DNA from: Mytilus edulis
Taxonomy: Eukaryota > Mollusca > Bivalvia > Mytilida > Mytilidae
Direction: 5' to 3'
Assembly (NCBI RefSeq): GCF_963676685.1
Contig: NC_092346.1
Coordinates: 26,053,133 to 26,117,132 of the forward strand
DNA: 64,000 nucleotides
In this document: positions 44,715 through 59,700 of the stretch, piece after piece
How the letters are laid out: every line of letters begins with the position of its first letter
How positions within the stretch are numbered: the stretch's first letter is position 1
Notes under the pieces: model-generated
Seen by the model: the letters and a program-made list of their open reading frames with translations, nothing else
Told to the model about the DNA's origin: nothing
Database searches by the model: none
Made by a program: the position numbers and the translations under genes

Positions 44715-47700
44715 GTAAGAAATTAGTATTGACAGTAAAAACATCAACAATGTTGCTGAAGTTCAACTTCGTCTGCTATAATTTTAAATGAGTCATTTGG
44801 TCTGCAGTCAATTTTTTGTCAATTCGGTAATGACAAAACAATTATGTATGAAATTGTTCTATTAGCATTGAATATTACATACATTTGAGTCAGTTTTGAC
44901 TCTCCTATCAAGAAAAATTTCTGCAGCTTGAAATTATATCGGTTTTGTTTACCTCTTTGCTTCATTGTAGTTCTTATCAAAATATCAATTACAATGTAAA
45001 CAAATGAATATGTAAACATGTTGTGTAATTTGTGTAATTATCAAAGGGATAGCTACCCAACAATGTCTACTGGTAAAAAAATGTAATCACAAACTAATGG
45101 TAAGAATATTACACAGAATAAACACTAATTAATACATAACATAATCTATATACATGTATCATATTATGTACAATTGTACACATTAAATATTCATATACCT
45201 ATTAATACTGCAATTTGTTTGTGCTGAATTATCCAACTAGCTGAAAAAGGAGCTTTGGCTTGGAAAACACTGTATGTAAACATGCACTGTCCGCCACTGA
45301 AAAAAAAATTTCAACAAAGTAAGAGTCTTTAAAAAGAAGATGATTGCTTATGGTTTACTGTATAGATCTATACTTACACATGTATAGAAAATAACATCTT
45401 CAAGGTAATTTTATGAACATGATACATTGGTTATTATTTTGAACTCCTTAGTCCTGTGAAATTATTAACTAGGACAGCTTTAGCCTAGGCATACAGCATG
45501 CCAGTGGCGGATCATGGGGGTCTGGATGTTCAATGCATTTGAATAGTGACATGTAGTTGGACACCCCCTACCCTCATTTTCAAATGGCTGGATCTGCCCC
45601 TCCATGCACACGTAGGTGCAGATTGGTCTATAAATAGCTTTTCCCATCACTTTGCGTCCGTCGTCGTCCGTCGTTAACTTTTACAAAAATCTTCTCCTCT
45701 GAAACTGCTGGGCCAAATTTAACCAAACTTGGCCACAATCATCATTGGGGTATCGAGTTTAAAAATTGTGTGGCGTGACCCCGCCAACCAACCAAGATGG
45801 CCGCCATGGCTAAAAATAGAACATAGGGGTAAAATGCAGTTTTTGGCTTATAACTCAAAAACCAAAGCATTTAGAGCAAATCTGACAGGTAAAATTGTTT
45901 ATCAGGTCAAGATCTATCTGCCCTGAAATTTTCAGATGAATCAGACAACCCGTTGTTGGGTTGCTGCCCCTGAATATGTAATTTTAAGGAAATTTTGCTG
46001 TTTTTGGTTATTATCTTGAATATTATTATAGATAAAGATAAACTGTAAACAGCAATAATGTTCAGCAAAGTAAGAATTACAAATAAGTCAACATGACCGA
46101 AATGGTCAGTTGACCCCTATAGGAGTTATTGCCCTTTATAGTCAATTTTTAACCATTTTTCGTAAATCTTCGTAATCTATTACAAAAATCTTCTCCTCTG
46201 AAACTACATGGCTAAATTAATCCAAACTTGGCCACAATCATCTTTGGGGTATCTAGTTTAAAAAATGTGTGGCGTGACTCGGCCAACCAACCAAGATGGC
46301 CGCCATGGCTAAAAATAGAACATAGGGGTGAAATGTAGATTTTGGCTTATAACTCTGAAACCAAAGCATTTAGAGCAAATCTGTCTTGGGGTAAAATTGT
46401 TTATCAGGTCAACATTTATCTGCTCTGAAATTTTTAGATGAATCGGACAACCCGTTGTTGGGTTGCTGACCCTGAATTGTTAGTTTTAAGGAAATTTTGC
46501 TGTTTTTGGTCATTATCTTGAATATTATTATTGATAGAGATAAACTGAAACAACAATAATGTTCAGCAAAGTAAGATTTACAAATAAGTCAACATGACCG
46601 AAATGGTCAATTGACCCCCTTAGGAGTTATTGTTCTTTATAGTCAATTTTTAACAATTTTCATAAAATTTGTAAATTTTTACTAACATTTTCCACTGAAA
46701 CTAATGGGCCAAGTTCATTATAGGTAGAGATAATTTTAAGCAGCAAGAATGTTCAGTAAAGTAAGATCTACAAACACATCACCATCACCAAAACACAATT
46801 TTGTCATGAATCCGTCTGCTTCCTTTAATATTCACATAGACCAAGGTGAGCGACACAGGCTCTTTAGAGCCTCTAGTTAGGTTTACACATATGGGCACTG
46901 TAAAACCAAGTCCAACCCCTTACTTAGTCAAAAGTCATGTATGTGACAGAATTTTTGCATTTGTTCCATTACAGAGATTCATCCTTCCTTGGTTCATTTG
47001 TACATAATACATTTAATGTCTTGAGAAATATAAAGTCATTTTATTACATGTATGTGCATAATATTGGATCAAATATTGTGTTTAAGACTACTACTAGCAT
47101 GACTAGTCTAAGGCTAGTAGAGATAATCTTGAGAAACAATACATTTGTAATTGTACCTGTACCTTGTGAAACCATTATTCTTTTGGACAAGTATAGGTTT
47201 ACAGAATACATGTAACTGTAGTGTTTTGACTGTTTCAGTCCAGTAAGCTACATGTATTACCCTTAGTAAAAAAATAATTTTGCCCAATATTGAGAACATA
47301 ACTTAGTAGATTTTTGTGAGTATCAAATGAAACTATTACAATTAACACATTGAATACAAGGTCAACATTTGGTCAGGACTCATTAAGGTTTGTAAGGATC
47401 CCTGAAATAAAATAAAAGATACTGGAAACTCAGCTTCATGTATGGTACTATAAATACAACTGCAAATATAAAACAAAAATTTCTTACATAACATTGGAAA
47501 ATATCCAGCTTCCTCTGACAAAGTTGTAAGGTTATTGGCTGTCTACTGGGAAAAGACAATGACTAGAAAATTTCTTTGTAAATGTACTTGATGTTCTGTG
47601 ATTGTACATTGCTTACAAATAAAAGCATGTCATTTCTGTCATACTGGATCACATCAGAAGTGTAGAAGTATCTCAGTTCTCAATCCCAAACAACTGTGTT

Positions 47701-50700
47701 ATATAACAAGGATTTTGAAAACCTACATGAGGCAGTCTTTTGGTTATTGGTTATCTTGAGAGAAAAAGGGGCAATGGATTCAAAAGATTAATGGAAACTA
47801 GTATGTGCTTCCCAATGGCAATGCAAAGATTTGTCTTTTTCAAAATGTTAAAAAAAAAAGTGGAAGAAAACTTTTATGTATTTTTAGACACTGTTTTCAT
47901 TTTACAGAGTTCTTCTACAACATTACTTTGATAAAAATCAAAGTTTAAATTTAATCCATTGATGATGTCAGAAAAAAATATTACCATGATAAAGGACGAA
48001 ATCTTATTTCTAATTTGGACATCATTCACAATTTGTCTGAGTATTTGAAATAAACTAAAGAGTTCACTCAAGGTAAACTCTTACTGGTGGTGATGATTAT
48101 GAATTGCATTGAAATTTAAATGTGAGTGGAGGTGACAACACTCTGAATTACGACCTTAATGTCTTTTGAATACACATAGATAAATATTTCAGAATAAATA
48201 ACCCTAAATCACCTGCATTTACTGTGAGAAACCACCACAAAAGTGATTTTAATGGAATTAACTTATGTACACTGTCATTTGACTGTATTGTGTACTTTTA
48301 TGTTCTGTGATATTACATAATATTTTATCTTTAAATCAGTAAATGAATGAATTTTCTTTGTAAGTGAAAGAGGAACAAAATTATCCTGTAGGGATAAATA
48401 ATTCAAACTGATATGAAAAATCAAATAAATTTTCTATAATGCACAATTTTATGCATTATAGTACATGTATATCTTAAGGGTTTGAATTAAATTCTATATA
48501 ATAAATATCGGACCTTTGAATATTGCAGGTCAAACAGATTTTTGTTGATGGATAATATTTTGTGTGTTTGATTTTTATTCCAAATCATTCATGAAACTTT
48601 TCATGAACTAAGTCATTGTGTAAGTCACACATGGAAGAATCTAATCTCTTTCACAAAAACAGAAACATACATGTATTATAGGTAATCTTGTAGAAGGGAA
48701 TTTGCAGACGTGTTTGTTACTTATGGTAGTGATTATTTTTCAGTAATTATACAGTAGTACTATAACTAAAAGCCCATTGACTAAAAAAAACCTGACTACA
48801 CGTTACAATGTATGTCTCCCACTTTTTGAATATTATTAAAAAAGGGAATAACTTTGTGAACATGAATAGTGCATCAAATAAGCTTAGAAGGCCAAACAGT
48901 AACTAGTATAGTGCAGTACCTATAACGCTTACATTCATGTCACTTGAAATGTTGCAGATAGTTGTCTAATTGGCAATCAAACCTGCTCTCTTTATTTTTA
49001 TATTGTTACTTTTTAAAGTTACATTTTAGTCCCTTTAGTGTTTTCTGATAAGTCAGTGTCAAAAGATTTTGGTATTTTGGTGCTTAAATATATACAATTG
49101 CAATGATAGAGAATACACTGCTTTGGTATGACTATCATTATGGGTGTCCAAGCAATAGAATTTCTATCGTGGAATGAACATATGTTCCTATATGTTCACA
49201 ACATGTATGATGGCTGTCATTTTATAATTACATGTCAAATTATCAAAGAAATTAAAGTATACTAAATCTTATTAATTGAAAAACTATGTTTATTGAAACT
49301 ATGTCATAATGCACTACATAATTTTATTCATCATACATATGTATTTATTCCTGGTCATATGGTTTTGTAATATAATGTAAAAAAAACATTTCCTTGGGGA
49401 CTGACATCTGAAATTACCTATATCAATGCTGGCGAATTTTAGATATGATTTAGATGAAATATTCTTTTCATGTGAATATCAACAACCTCATATATTAAAC
49501 GTAGATATGATTACATCATGGTAATAATCTCTTTTGTCTATATGCATTGTGTGTTTTGTATTGGAAGATCTAAATGTTCAGTGAAGAGGAACGGTAATTG
49601 CCGATAAGAAAAGGAACAAACTGTTGATAGTATACTTGTTTAAAATCTGATAATCTTGACAAATATAAAGATTAATGAATGGTTGAGTATTTCTGTGTCA
49701 AAAGGCCAGACTTTTTGTTGGTGTTGAAAAGGCGGAATTAATGCGTTGAATACCTATATTATTATTATATGTAAAAAAAAATAATAAGTCCTGTTTCCAG
49801 AACAATATTGTATGTAGGTTTCTCACTAAGGTCAGTTCATGGGTCCTTGTTCTTTTATCTCTTAATGGTATTGGTGTCTTCCTCCATCTTGGATTGTAAA
49901 AAACAGAGAATCAAAGGTCCATATTTTCTATCAAGCTAGCAAAATTTGATGCAGGAAAGCAGATATTTAATGTAAATTTTCATTTAAAAGAACCAATTTA
50001 TAAGATTATAACTTATAAATATTAATATTTTTGCAAATGTTGATAATTTTTGGTTGTTTTTAATTTTTTTTTTAAATTGGCATTTAAAGGGGAGGTAACT
50101 CTAAAACAGTGCATTTTCTGAAGGATTCTACATGAAATTTTCCTATTTTGTATTTTAACCGGAAATAACGTACGGTGACCATATCTTTTCTTTTGATATT
50201 CTCAAAACATTGTCTGAAAGCCATCTTTTCCTTAAGTATTTAACAATTCTATCATTTTGTTTAGTTTCTAATCACAAAATGGTGTTTTTTCCTGTATAAT
50301 CCATACAAAATGTGTCATTTTGTCACGGTCTGTAGCTTGAGAAAATGCGCGGTGACCTATCGTTTTTATTATATTTTTGAACATTTATTTATCAATAGAT
50401 ACTACGTTTTGGCAAAATATGAACAAATTCTATCATTTTTATTTTAGACTCCCGTACCACCTTAAGACTGAAATAATAAATTATACAGCAATAAAAATTT
50501 CTTCTTCTAACTGTTGGACTCGCCTTCCAAAATTCTAAGTAAGAACCCTGGTATGAAAAAAAAATAATGTAGTTCAAATACATGTATACATGTACAAAAT
50601 GTATACATGTATGATACAGGCAGTTCAATTTAAAAAAAATGTTTTTATGATTTCAATTGGATACTGAGCAATTACGTATCTTTTGTCATCAAAGTTGGGG

Positions 50701-53700
50701 TGTTAAGATTAACATTGAAGTGAAGGGTATACAATTACATCATGTACTGTACATGTTGACATTGAAATTAATGATGTCTCTCCCCCAACACCATAGGTCC
50801 TCCAGCTTATATGATTATGGAATTGAGTCATGATATTTTAAAGTTACACCTGTATTTATTGTGTTGAGTTGACAGTGTAATCATAGATCTGGAACTTATT
50901 AAGTACATGTTATTTGGTCAGAGCTTAGATTTAGCTTTTTATACATGTTTAAGGCATCTGTGACTAAGTTGAAGAACAGCAACGAAAGATCTGTTCCCCT
51001 TTTCTTTTGTTTTTCATTGGTTTGTAATGATTTTATGTCATGCTTTCATTGTCATTACTTCAGTTTATACATTTATGTAATCAGGCAGTTTAATTTAAAA
51101 AAAAATGTTTTTATGATTTCAATTGGTTTCACTGATAATATGCATTGCAAGATTTGTATTTCTTGTATTTGGTTTGATGTCTGAACTTCCAAACTGTCAT
51201 TTAGGTAAAACATAAAATATACCGCAAAAATTTATGCAATTTAAATTAGAATTCATGCTTAATCCATATAAATACTCAATTTCAAGCCTATTGTTAAGAT
51301 TGACAACAGCAATAAAAACTGTTCCTATAGTGAACTGGTTGGTTTTATAGTATTCCATGCGATTTTTGTATCATAAACTAGTACATGAATCTACAGTTAA
51401 AAATTTGACCTCCAACTAGGATTAAAGAGTGAATTATCTTGAAAGTGAGATTTTTCAGTTCTCATGTATAACCAGTAGTTACAAAATCAGAATTATCAAG
51501 GCCTATTCTTGACTCCATTATTCCTTACCAATAAAAGTATTGTCCAAAGTTTAATTAGCTGGTTATCTTGGCTCAATGTGTGTTTAACAATCACTGAAAA
51601 GTATTGTTATGTCCCACCTACGATAGTAGAGGGGCATTATGTTTTCTGGTCTATGCGTCCTTCTGTCCGTGCATCCTTCGGTCTGTCCGTCCGTCTGTTC
51701 GTCCGTCCGTCCCATTTCAGGTTAAAGTTTTTGGTCAAGGTAGTTTTTGAAGAAGCTAAAGTCCAATCAACTTGAAACTTAGTACACATGTTCCTTATGA
51801 TATGATCTTTCTTATTTTAAAACAAAATTAATCTTTTGACCCCATTTTCATGGTCCACTGAACATAGAAATTAAAAGTGTGAGTTTCAGGTTAAAGTTTT
51901 TGGTCAAGGTAGTTTTCAATGAAGTTAAAGTCCAATCAACTTGAAACTTAGTACACATGTTCCCTTTTGGTTGATCAATTTACTTTTAAGGCCAAATTAG
52001 ATTTTTTACCCAATTTCATGGTCCATTGAACATGGAAAATGATAATGCGAGTGGGGCATCTGTGTACTTTGGACACATTCTTGTTTTTTTCTGAAATGCA
52101 AACTTTCTGTGATGTTTGCAAAAACTGGAGTACAAATTTTTACTAATACAAATCTTTCAGTTATAAATATTCATCCACTTTAATGAAATAAAACTGACTC
52201 CTATACTTTTCATCAACATGATATTTTGTTATCAAGTGATGTCAGCACATATTTAGAATACCTTTACTACATAAGTGCAAGCTGTTACTTTAATATTTTG
52301 AAGATTTGTGAATCTGACATTTTTACAAATGAAAATTAAGTTGTATACTTATATTTTTTTTTTTTATAACTTATTAGGTAATTGGGGTGAATAGTTCAAG
52401 CAGTAGTGGTTAAGAAAGTATACATGTATATATAAAAATGGATGTATTATTATTTATGGGAAACAAATTTTGTGGAATTTTTTGATAATGATATTGCTTA
52501 TGTTTTGAACGTGTTCAACAAAATACAAATTGACTAAGGCTTATATGGATGATTTTATAAAGCTGTAAAATATAAATTTCATTATTGCTCCAAAAAATCT
52601 ACATAAAATTAGAACCAAAAAAAAATGTTTTTTTTATTGAAAATCTTGACTTTTTTTTACAGTTAAAAGTTACATTGTTCTAAGAGCCACAGAGGTATAG
52701 AAACCTTCCATGGTTTTTTTTATAAGCACCTGTGTCAAAGCAGAAAGTTGAAAAAATATGCAAAAGTTACTAATACTTTATATTTGTCACAAACATGTTT
52801 AATTTGTCTATATGACAATAAAGATTATTATTATTCAGTATTAAATTGCATTTCTTTGCTAATCTGTTCTTAAATCAAATGAAAGTACATAAAAACTGCA
52901 TGACATGCACGGTATATCATGACCCAGGGCATATATAGTATATCCATAAATAAACTTAACAGGTATAATCGTATTACAACCTTTCTAAGTGTCATGTCTT
53001 CATTACAAACCCTTTCAAGGGAACAGACAGAGATGTTGGATGAAAAATGTAATCGAATATGACTGTTTCAAAAAGTTGTTTTTAAGGTTTTTTTTAGATG
53101 AATCAAATTATATGATAACTTATATTGTATATAGTAAGACTTTTTACAAATCCTAGTTGAGCTGTTACATTTGTCAAATGTAACAGCTCAACTAGATTGT
53201 AAGTTGTAAATGGAATTTTTAGGGAATCTTTGAATAGAATAAATTTTAACTTTGTGAGAATTCCTACAAATGACATGGCTACTGAAAACCCTCTCAATGG
53301 CATTATTAATTAAGTAGCAGGAATACCAGGATGTCAAAGGAGATAATCAAACTGATTGGAGTCTTTTTTGGAAAATCTTTAAAAAAATTGTTATTTGGAA
53401 TGTCTTTTTCTAATATGTAACATTACTCTTGTTATGGACCCATGATGCAGTCTATTAGCATTACAAATTAGAAATTGTTGTGAATTTGAAACAATTTTCT
53501 ACTATTTTTTTTTATTATTAACAATTATAAAATTTTGAATAATTACCTATTTGCAGACAATTTGAGGAAATAAATCTGCAAATTAATTGAGAGCAAAAAA
53601 GAAAGCACACTCACCTTAGGCAAATACTGAAGGAAAAAGTGTACATGTATACTTGTCAGTTTAAGGGAGGGGCACTTTTTTTACAATTTTTATGTAATTC

Positions 53701-56700
53701 AGCTCATTGTGCTAATATTTTGATTAGCACAAAAGTTTTAATATATCATTCTATGGTCTGTAATTTTGAGTAAATGTATGTTTACTGGAAGTTATTATTC
53801 TTCAGGAAAAATATATAGAAGTGGCCCCCACTTCATTTTTAATTAAATAATGACCTTATATTTACTTAATTATTTTGTTCAAATACTTCATGTCAGAAAG
53901 TCTGTTTGTGTCCAGACAAGAATAGAAATGAAAAACGAATTATGATATAATTTAATTTTACGTATGCTTGCGTTTACTTTTTTGTTGTATCTAAGAGTTG
54001 TTAGATGACGGAAAGTGATTGCACGTTTCATTTCAAACTCATTATCATAATACAAATTTAAATGATGACCTTTATCTCTTTAATTGAAATTCCATAAATT
54101 TAAAATCGGTGCCAATCGTAAAGGATTGTATACTACTTACCTTAAATCTGGTAGAGTATTACAAAGGGAAATTTTATACAAGTTGAATGATAATACTATC
54201 AGTGATTTTGCCACGGGGTGAAGAGCCCGCCCTCGGACCATGACAATAACAACAGTGTTTTGATTAATTAAGGTGTTCATCAGATTACTATTATCCTACT
54301 GTTAGTTTTGGACAGTGAAGTTGATTATCTTACATGTATGCAGCAGCAGGATTTAATATACTGGATTTGAAGAAAAAAACCAAAAGGATTATTTCATGGA
54401 ATATAAATCGTGCATTTTTTAAACAGCCACCTGTGAGAAGTTTCTTTTCTATTGTTTATGTGAATTTAATTAATTGGCAATTTGGCAGTTATTCTTTCTT
54501 CGTAGATTAAAAATAATCAAATTTCAAAAACTATTTGCAAAATCAAGGACTTTTGTATATATATGAATATACAGACAATTTTCGTTTAGAATTTCGTCTT
54601 GTATATGTGATATGATAATCAGTGTCCTCTAATGTATATACCTATATATATATTCATTTGACTTATCAAGTTTCGGTGTTAGTGTAAAGCTTCTGTACAA
54701 ATTATAAAGACATCTGATAGTTTATTCAGTGGATCTAATCCATTAACACCTAACTAATGTACATTAATCTGAATTAATGTGAAGAAATGTGTGGGATTTA
54801 TAATATGGATAAAGCATTATCTAAAGCTCATATGCTCATTTCCAAACTTCAGAAAAAATATGGATTCAAGTACAAATCAGGGAATTATTTGTCTTCAGAT
54901 TTATCTACAGAACTCATCAGTGAGGAAAAGGTATGCCTTTAAAACAAATTTCAATAACTTCTCTTATGACCTTAAGTACATGTATGTTAATACATGTACA
55001 TCATGTACCTACTGAAGATTTATGTTATTAAAAATGACAATGTGCACACAATTTTAGATGGTTTAGATTTGATGTGGTTTGCAAGATTGCAAATGTGTGG
55101 TTATTACCCCCATTTGGTACTTGAAACCAAAAGACACCTGGGAAAAAAGTTTTTTATGAATGATTATATTGGTATAATTCATTTAGATTAGAGTTATGTC
55201 CCTTGAAGTCATTTTTTTGGTGGTATATATGCAGAGATCTGGCAGTAATATTTATTGAAAGTGATGTGACATGCTTTTATTACACAATTTGAACATCTGG
55301 TAGAAACTGATTACAAATATTTTTACATTTGTATGTGATAACTGTTGTTACATGCAGTGAGAAATTACATGAATGATCTGCAGTAAGGGTTTAAAGTACT
55401 GTAAATTCAGATATTACTGTGATGTTTTTTCATAATGCGAAAAAACACGAAAGGGTTATAATCACAATAGTTTAAACTCACATTGTGAAATTTTTTATAT
55501 GAATTAAACAGGATATTACTCCATATTGCAAAAATTAAAATCACATTTTAGTCCAAAATGAAAAAAAAAGCAATAATAAATGCACACAATAATTACTGAA
55601 TTTACAGTAATTGAAATTAAAGAAAAATACTTGCTAAGTCCTGGCGGATTTTTTTTGTCTAATACTTTCTAGTATTGCTGTAGGTTAACATCATTATGTA
55701 TTCAACTGAAAAAGCTTATGGAATGTTATGCATATTTCATAATAGAAACATAATGCTGCAGTCTTTTGCAAGTCTTGAAGATCAAAATTTTAAATTGCAT
55801 AAGATCTTAAAAGGTTTTGATACATGTAAATGTATGCTACCAGCCAACATCTAATATAATAATGTTGATAATCATTGGATAAAGAAAAGTCAATTTAAAA
55901 AATTAGATTTTAAAAACACTTTTAAAAAATCTATAAAAGAGATTTGCAAAATAAATGATTTGTTAAAGTAATTCATATGGTAATAGACAACCTTGTAAAA
56001 TTTCACAAGACAAAGAGGTCCCACTGTTGAATAAAGGGCTAAAAACTGTACCAGAGAAATATATTACAATGTTACAATAACTGTAATTAGCTATCAAGTT
56101 CTAGAATTGAAATAGCTTTTAAAACATTTTTTTCACAAAAATATATAAAGGCCATTGGCTATAATTCATAGCTTTTGAATATTTCTGTGAGAAAATGTGA
56201 AGTTAAATAAATAAGATGTAGCAGGTTTATAGGAATTACTATTAATAGGAGGGGCAGTTTGTTCTAGAGTTAAATGGATTATTCAGATTGTGTGTATTGA
56301 TACAGTTTGGTCCACTTTTCTGTGATAATGTGCCAAGGGACTATTGTTTTTATTAAATCAGCAGTTTGTTATAAATCATTAACAGATCTAGGGGACCGGT
56401 CTATAAATTGCCACGGGAGATGCGAAAAAGAAGTTCTTGAGTACATTTGTAATATTAAGCTGTTAGGGGAACGTGAGGATTGGTGTTTTAACAATTGTAC
56501 CTTTATTAAAATTCGTTACATAATTAAAAATAAAGGTAAAAAAACGACAACATTTACATCAATACTGAGTCATTGGTGCAAGCTGTTTACATCTAACAAA
56601 CAGCTGTACAGGTAATCTCTAGTTAGTTATTGGCTTCAGGTATATGGCAGTTTCTACCTGTCCGTTCAGCGATACATCCCTCAATGAATTCTCAGGATAA

Positions 56701-59700
56701 TATCGATATAGATCATCTTGTCAACAAATATGTAGTCAGTTTGGAAAGATACTGAAAAAGACTTTTATTATATACTAAATATACCATGATTGACATGATT
56801 TATAGGACAGTTTGTCATATTTGGAAAAAATAATGATGAAAAACAATGAATTTTAAACATACAAATAGCCATTCCAATATTTTTGCCATACATGGTCATT
56901 TACAATTCAAACTGTTGACCAGGATTTATTTTGGTGGAGATTCAGAATTTTCTTCAGAGGTGAGGATAAAAATTTCTTTCTGTTTTTTGATTTATTTTAT
57001 TGATTTGAAGAAACATGTGCAAGTTGTCAGAAGCACGTCACATGTTTCATGTTATAAGAGTATTGAAAATAAAATCAGTTGTCTTGATTTTTTTGATTTT
57101 TTTTACGTAAATTTCATCTTTGTTAGAAATAGTGTAAGGTTAGTCCATATTGACATGCCATACAACACAAATTTAAACTAGAACAAAGGACTACTTGCTA
57201 AAATCACAACATATTGACAAGGGGATGGGGGAAGTCTTGTCTGGAATAGAAACTTAAAGATTGCTTGTATTATCTGGTTTATAAAACATGGTGGCTAAAA
57301 TGTCACTTCAGTTCCTGTTGGATTATAAACATGTTGGCTGCTGTGGCACTTTAATTCCTGTTGGTTGGTTTATCAAACATGGTGGCAGCAGTGGCACTTC
57401 AGTTCCTGTTGGTTTATTAAACATGGTGGCACTTTAGTTCCTGATGGTGAAATTTTATCAAACATATGGGATGCAGTGGCACTTTAGTTCCTGTTGGTTC
57501 ATCAAACATGTGGGATGCAGTGGCACTTTAGTTCCTGTTGGTTTATAAAACATGGTGTCAGCAGTGGCACTTCAGTTCCTGTTGGTTTATGAAACATGGT
57601 GTCAGCAGTGGCACTTGAGTTCCTGTTGGTTTATGAAACATGGTGTAAGCAGTGGCACCCTAGTTCCTGTTGGTTTATAAAAAACATGATGGCTGCTGTG
57701 GCACTTCAGTTCCTGTTGGTTTATAAAACATGGTGGCAGCAGTGGCACTTCAGATCCTGTTTGTTTATCAAATAATGTGGCTGCAGTGGCACATTTGATT
57801 GCATTGCATTTAACATTTATAGAATGGCAAATCTAATTTTTGTAATACTGATATAAAAGATCTGCTCAAACTGATTGAGGGACCTTAAATTATTTTTATG
57901 CCCCCACCATAATGTACATACGTCCAAAAATGATTTCCATTCTTCAAAATTATGTTTGCCTCAACCAAATGTTATGAAACTTATACATATTACTTATTAC
58001 CACAAAACTTAGATCAAGTACTAATTTGGGTAGCTTCACTTTTACCGTTCTTTAGTTATGTACCTTTATAACTTTGTATGATATGCAAAAAGGGGGGATC
58101 ATCTGTGTCCCATGGACACATTCCCCATTTATTTATTTTCATTTAAGCCTACTGGAATTTTCTTAAAAAACTAACAATTTCCACAGAAATATTTTTAGTT
58201 TTATGCTGACTCAGCTAATAGTGGCATATATTTAAAAACAGTTTTAGTTTTCAGTGAAATTTACAACACATGCATTATACATTGTAACACTATATCCTGG
58301 ATCAGTTACAAAATATTTTAATTCAGTAAAAACGACATACTCTAAACTGATGACCCAAGGTTAAGCAAAAATGATTAGATGGGTATAAAGTATATTTAGA
58401 CAGCAACCCTGAAAGTAAATGCAACAAGTCAACAAAATATTGTTTCAAGAATGGCCCATTGTCTTAACCTTACATAAAGCTTTAAAAAGTCTAGAATCCA
58501 AACAAGGTGTCAATAAATTTAACAGACTACCAAACATTTGTCATCAACCACAAATTCTTATAAGACACACTAAAGTATAGCAAAACACAGCTACCAACAC
58601 ACCAACATGTGGCGGGCTGAGTACTACGTTTAAGGACTAAACCTTCCCAAAGTTTGATTTGAATTCTATCTAACAAGCTTAATTGTCCTGGTATTTGCTG
58701 TGGCAGCTGTGCCTTTTACAGTCAAATCAGAAAAACTAGATAATGTACTGAACCATTTTAGATGTCACTTAAAGCTTTTAGATAGCAAATGTAACAAGTG
58801 TATCTTAAAAAATCAATACATAATTTTTAATTGATATTTTTTTAAGAACTCTCAATTTACTTGCATTAAAACAACTTATTGATTCCATTCTGCTAAAGAA
58901 GGGAAGTGAATTGTTACATAAATACCAGTCACAGGCACAGGCACTTAAGGTATATATGAAAAAAAAATTCTGAGACAAGTGCCTGTGGTCACAGGCATAC
59001 TAATATGAACTTGTGAAGAGTAAAATGAATGATTCATGGTACTTATTATCAATGATAATATCATTTAGTACCCTACTATGGTACACAGTTAGGATAGTTC
59101 CATTCTAGAAATGCAGCAATGCATAAAATTATAACCACTCCCTGGCAATAAATAGTTATGATGCTGAAAATTCCAGTTTCCAATCAATATTCTATTAGGT
59201 TCTAAGACTAATATAGCTACGGTAGAGTAGAGTTCAGGATTGTCATTTTAACCAATGGTCGATGAAAATATATTGTTGGAATAACTCTGTATCGCTTAAT
59301 TATTTATGTCTTGAAAACATCAATTTATCGCTTTGTCAGTAACTTATCCTATTAAAACATATTTTCAAATATTCAATTAAAACTAATTGGATATTGAAAA
59401 AAAAAGAGAATAATTTTGTTTGCGTCATTTGAAATAGGTTGCTGTCTCTTTGACATATACCCAGATTGAAATAAATGCTCCAATTAACCTCACAGCCAAA
59501 ATTTGTAAGTTTCAGACAGATATGAAATTTGCATGTTTATTATTCATAACTGTGTATTAATTTTTATGTTTGGGAGGAGCAATTATTTGATGACAAGATA
59601 AGGGTATCCTTGAAATCTTCCAAATATAAATATTATTACTGGTAGGTAAATTACTATGACATAATATTAGAGGCCTGTAGATCAAAGGTGTTCATTGAAG

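Noticed and set aside
45729-45926. 65-codon plus ORF
   Set aside because: It lies inside a high-copy repeat unit, and the second unit does not keep it open in the same way.
50392-50628. Minus-strand exon-like segment (EFWKASPTVRRRN) as an SDCCAG8 5' exon
   Set aside because: It does not match the SDCCAG8 N-terminus. Exon 1 at 44399-44453 already gives start, phase and similarity.
51509-51775. 88-codon plus ORF with a Ser/Val/Arg-rich stretch
   Set aside because: The gtccgtccgt-rich part of a dispersed repeat causes it.
56307-57181. ORFs of 102 and 111 codons in the CEP170 intron
   Set aside because: The composition is AT-driven, there is no domain, no splice context and no poly(A) signal in a fitting place.
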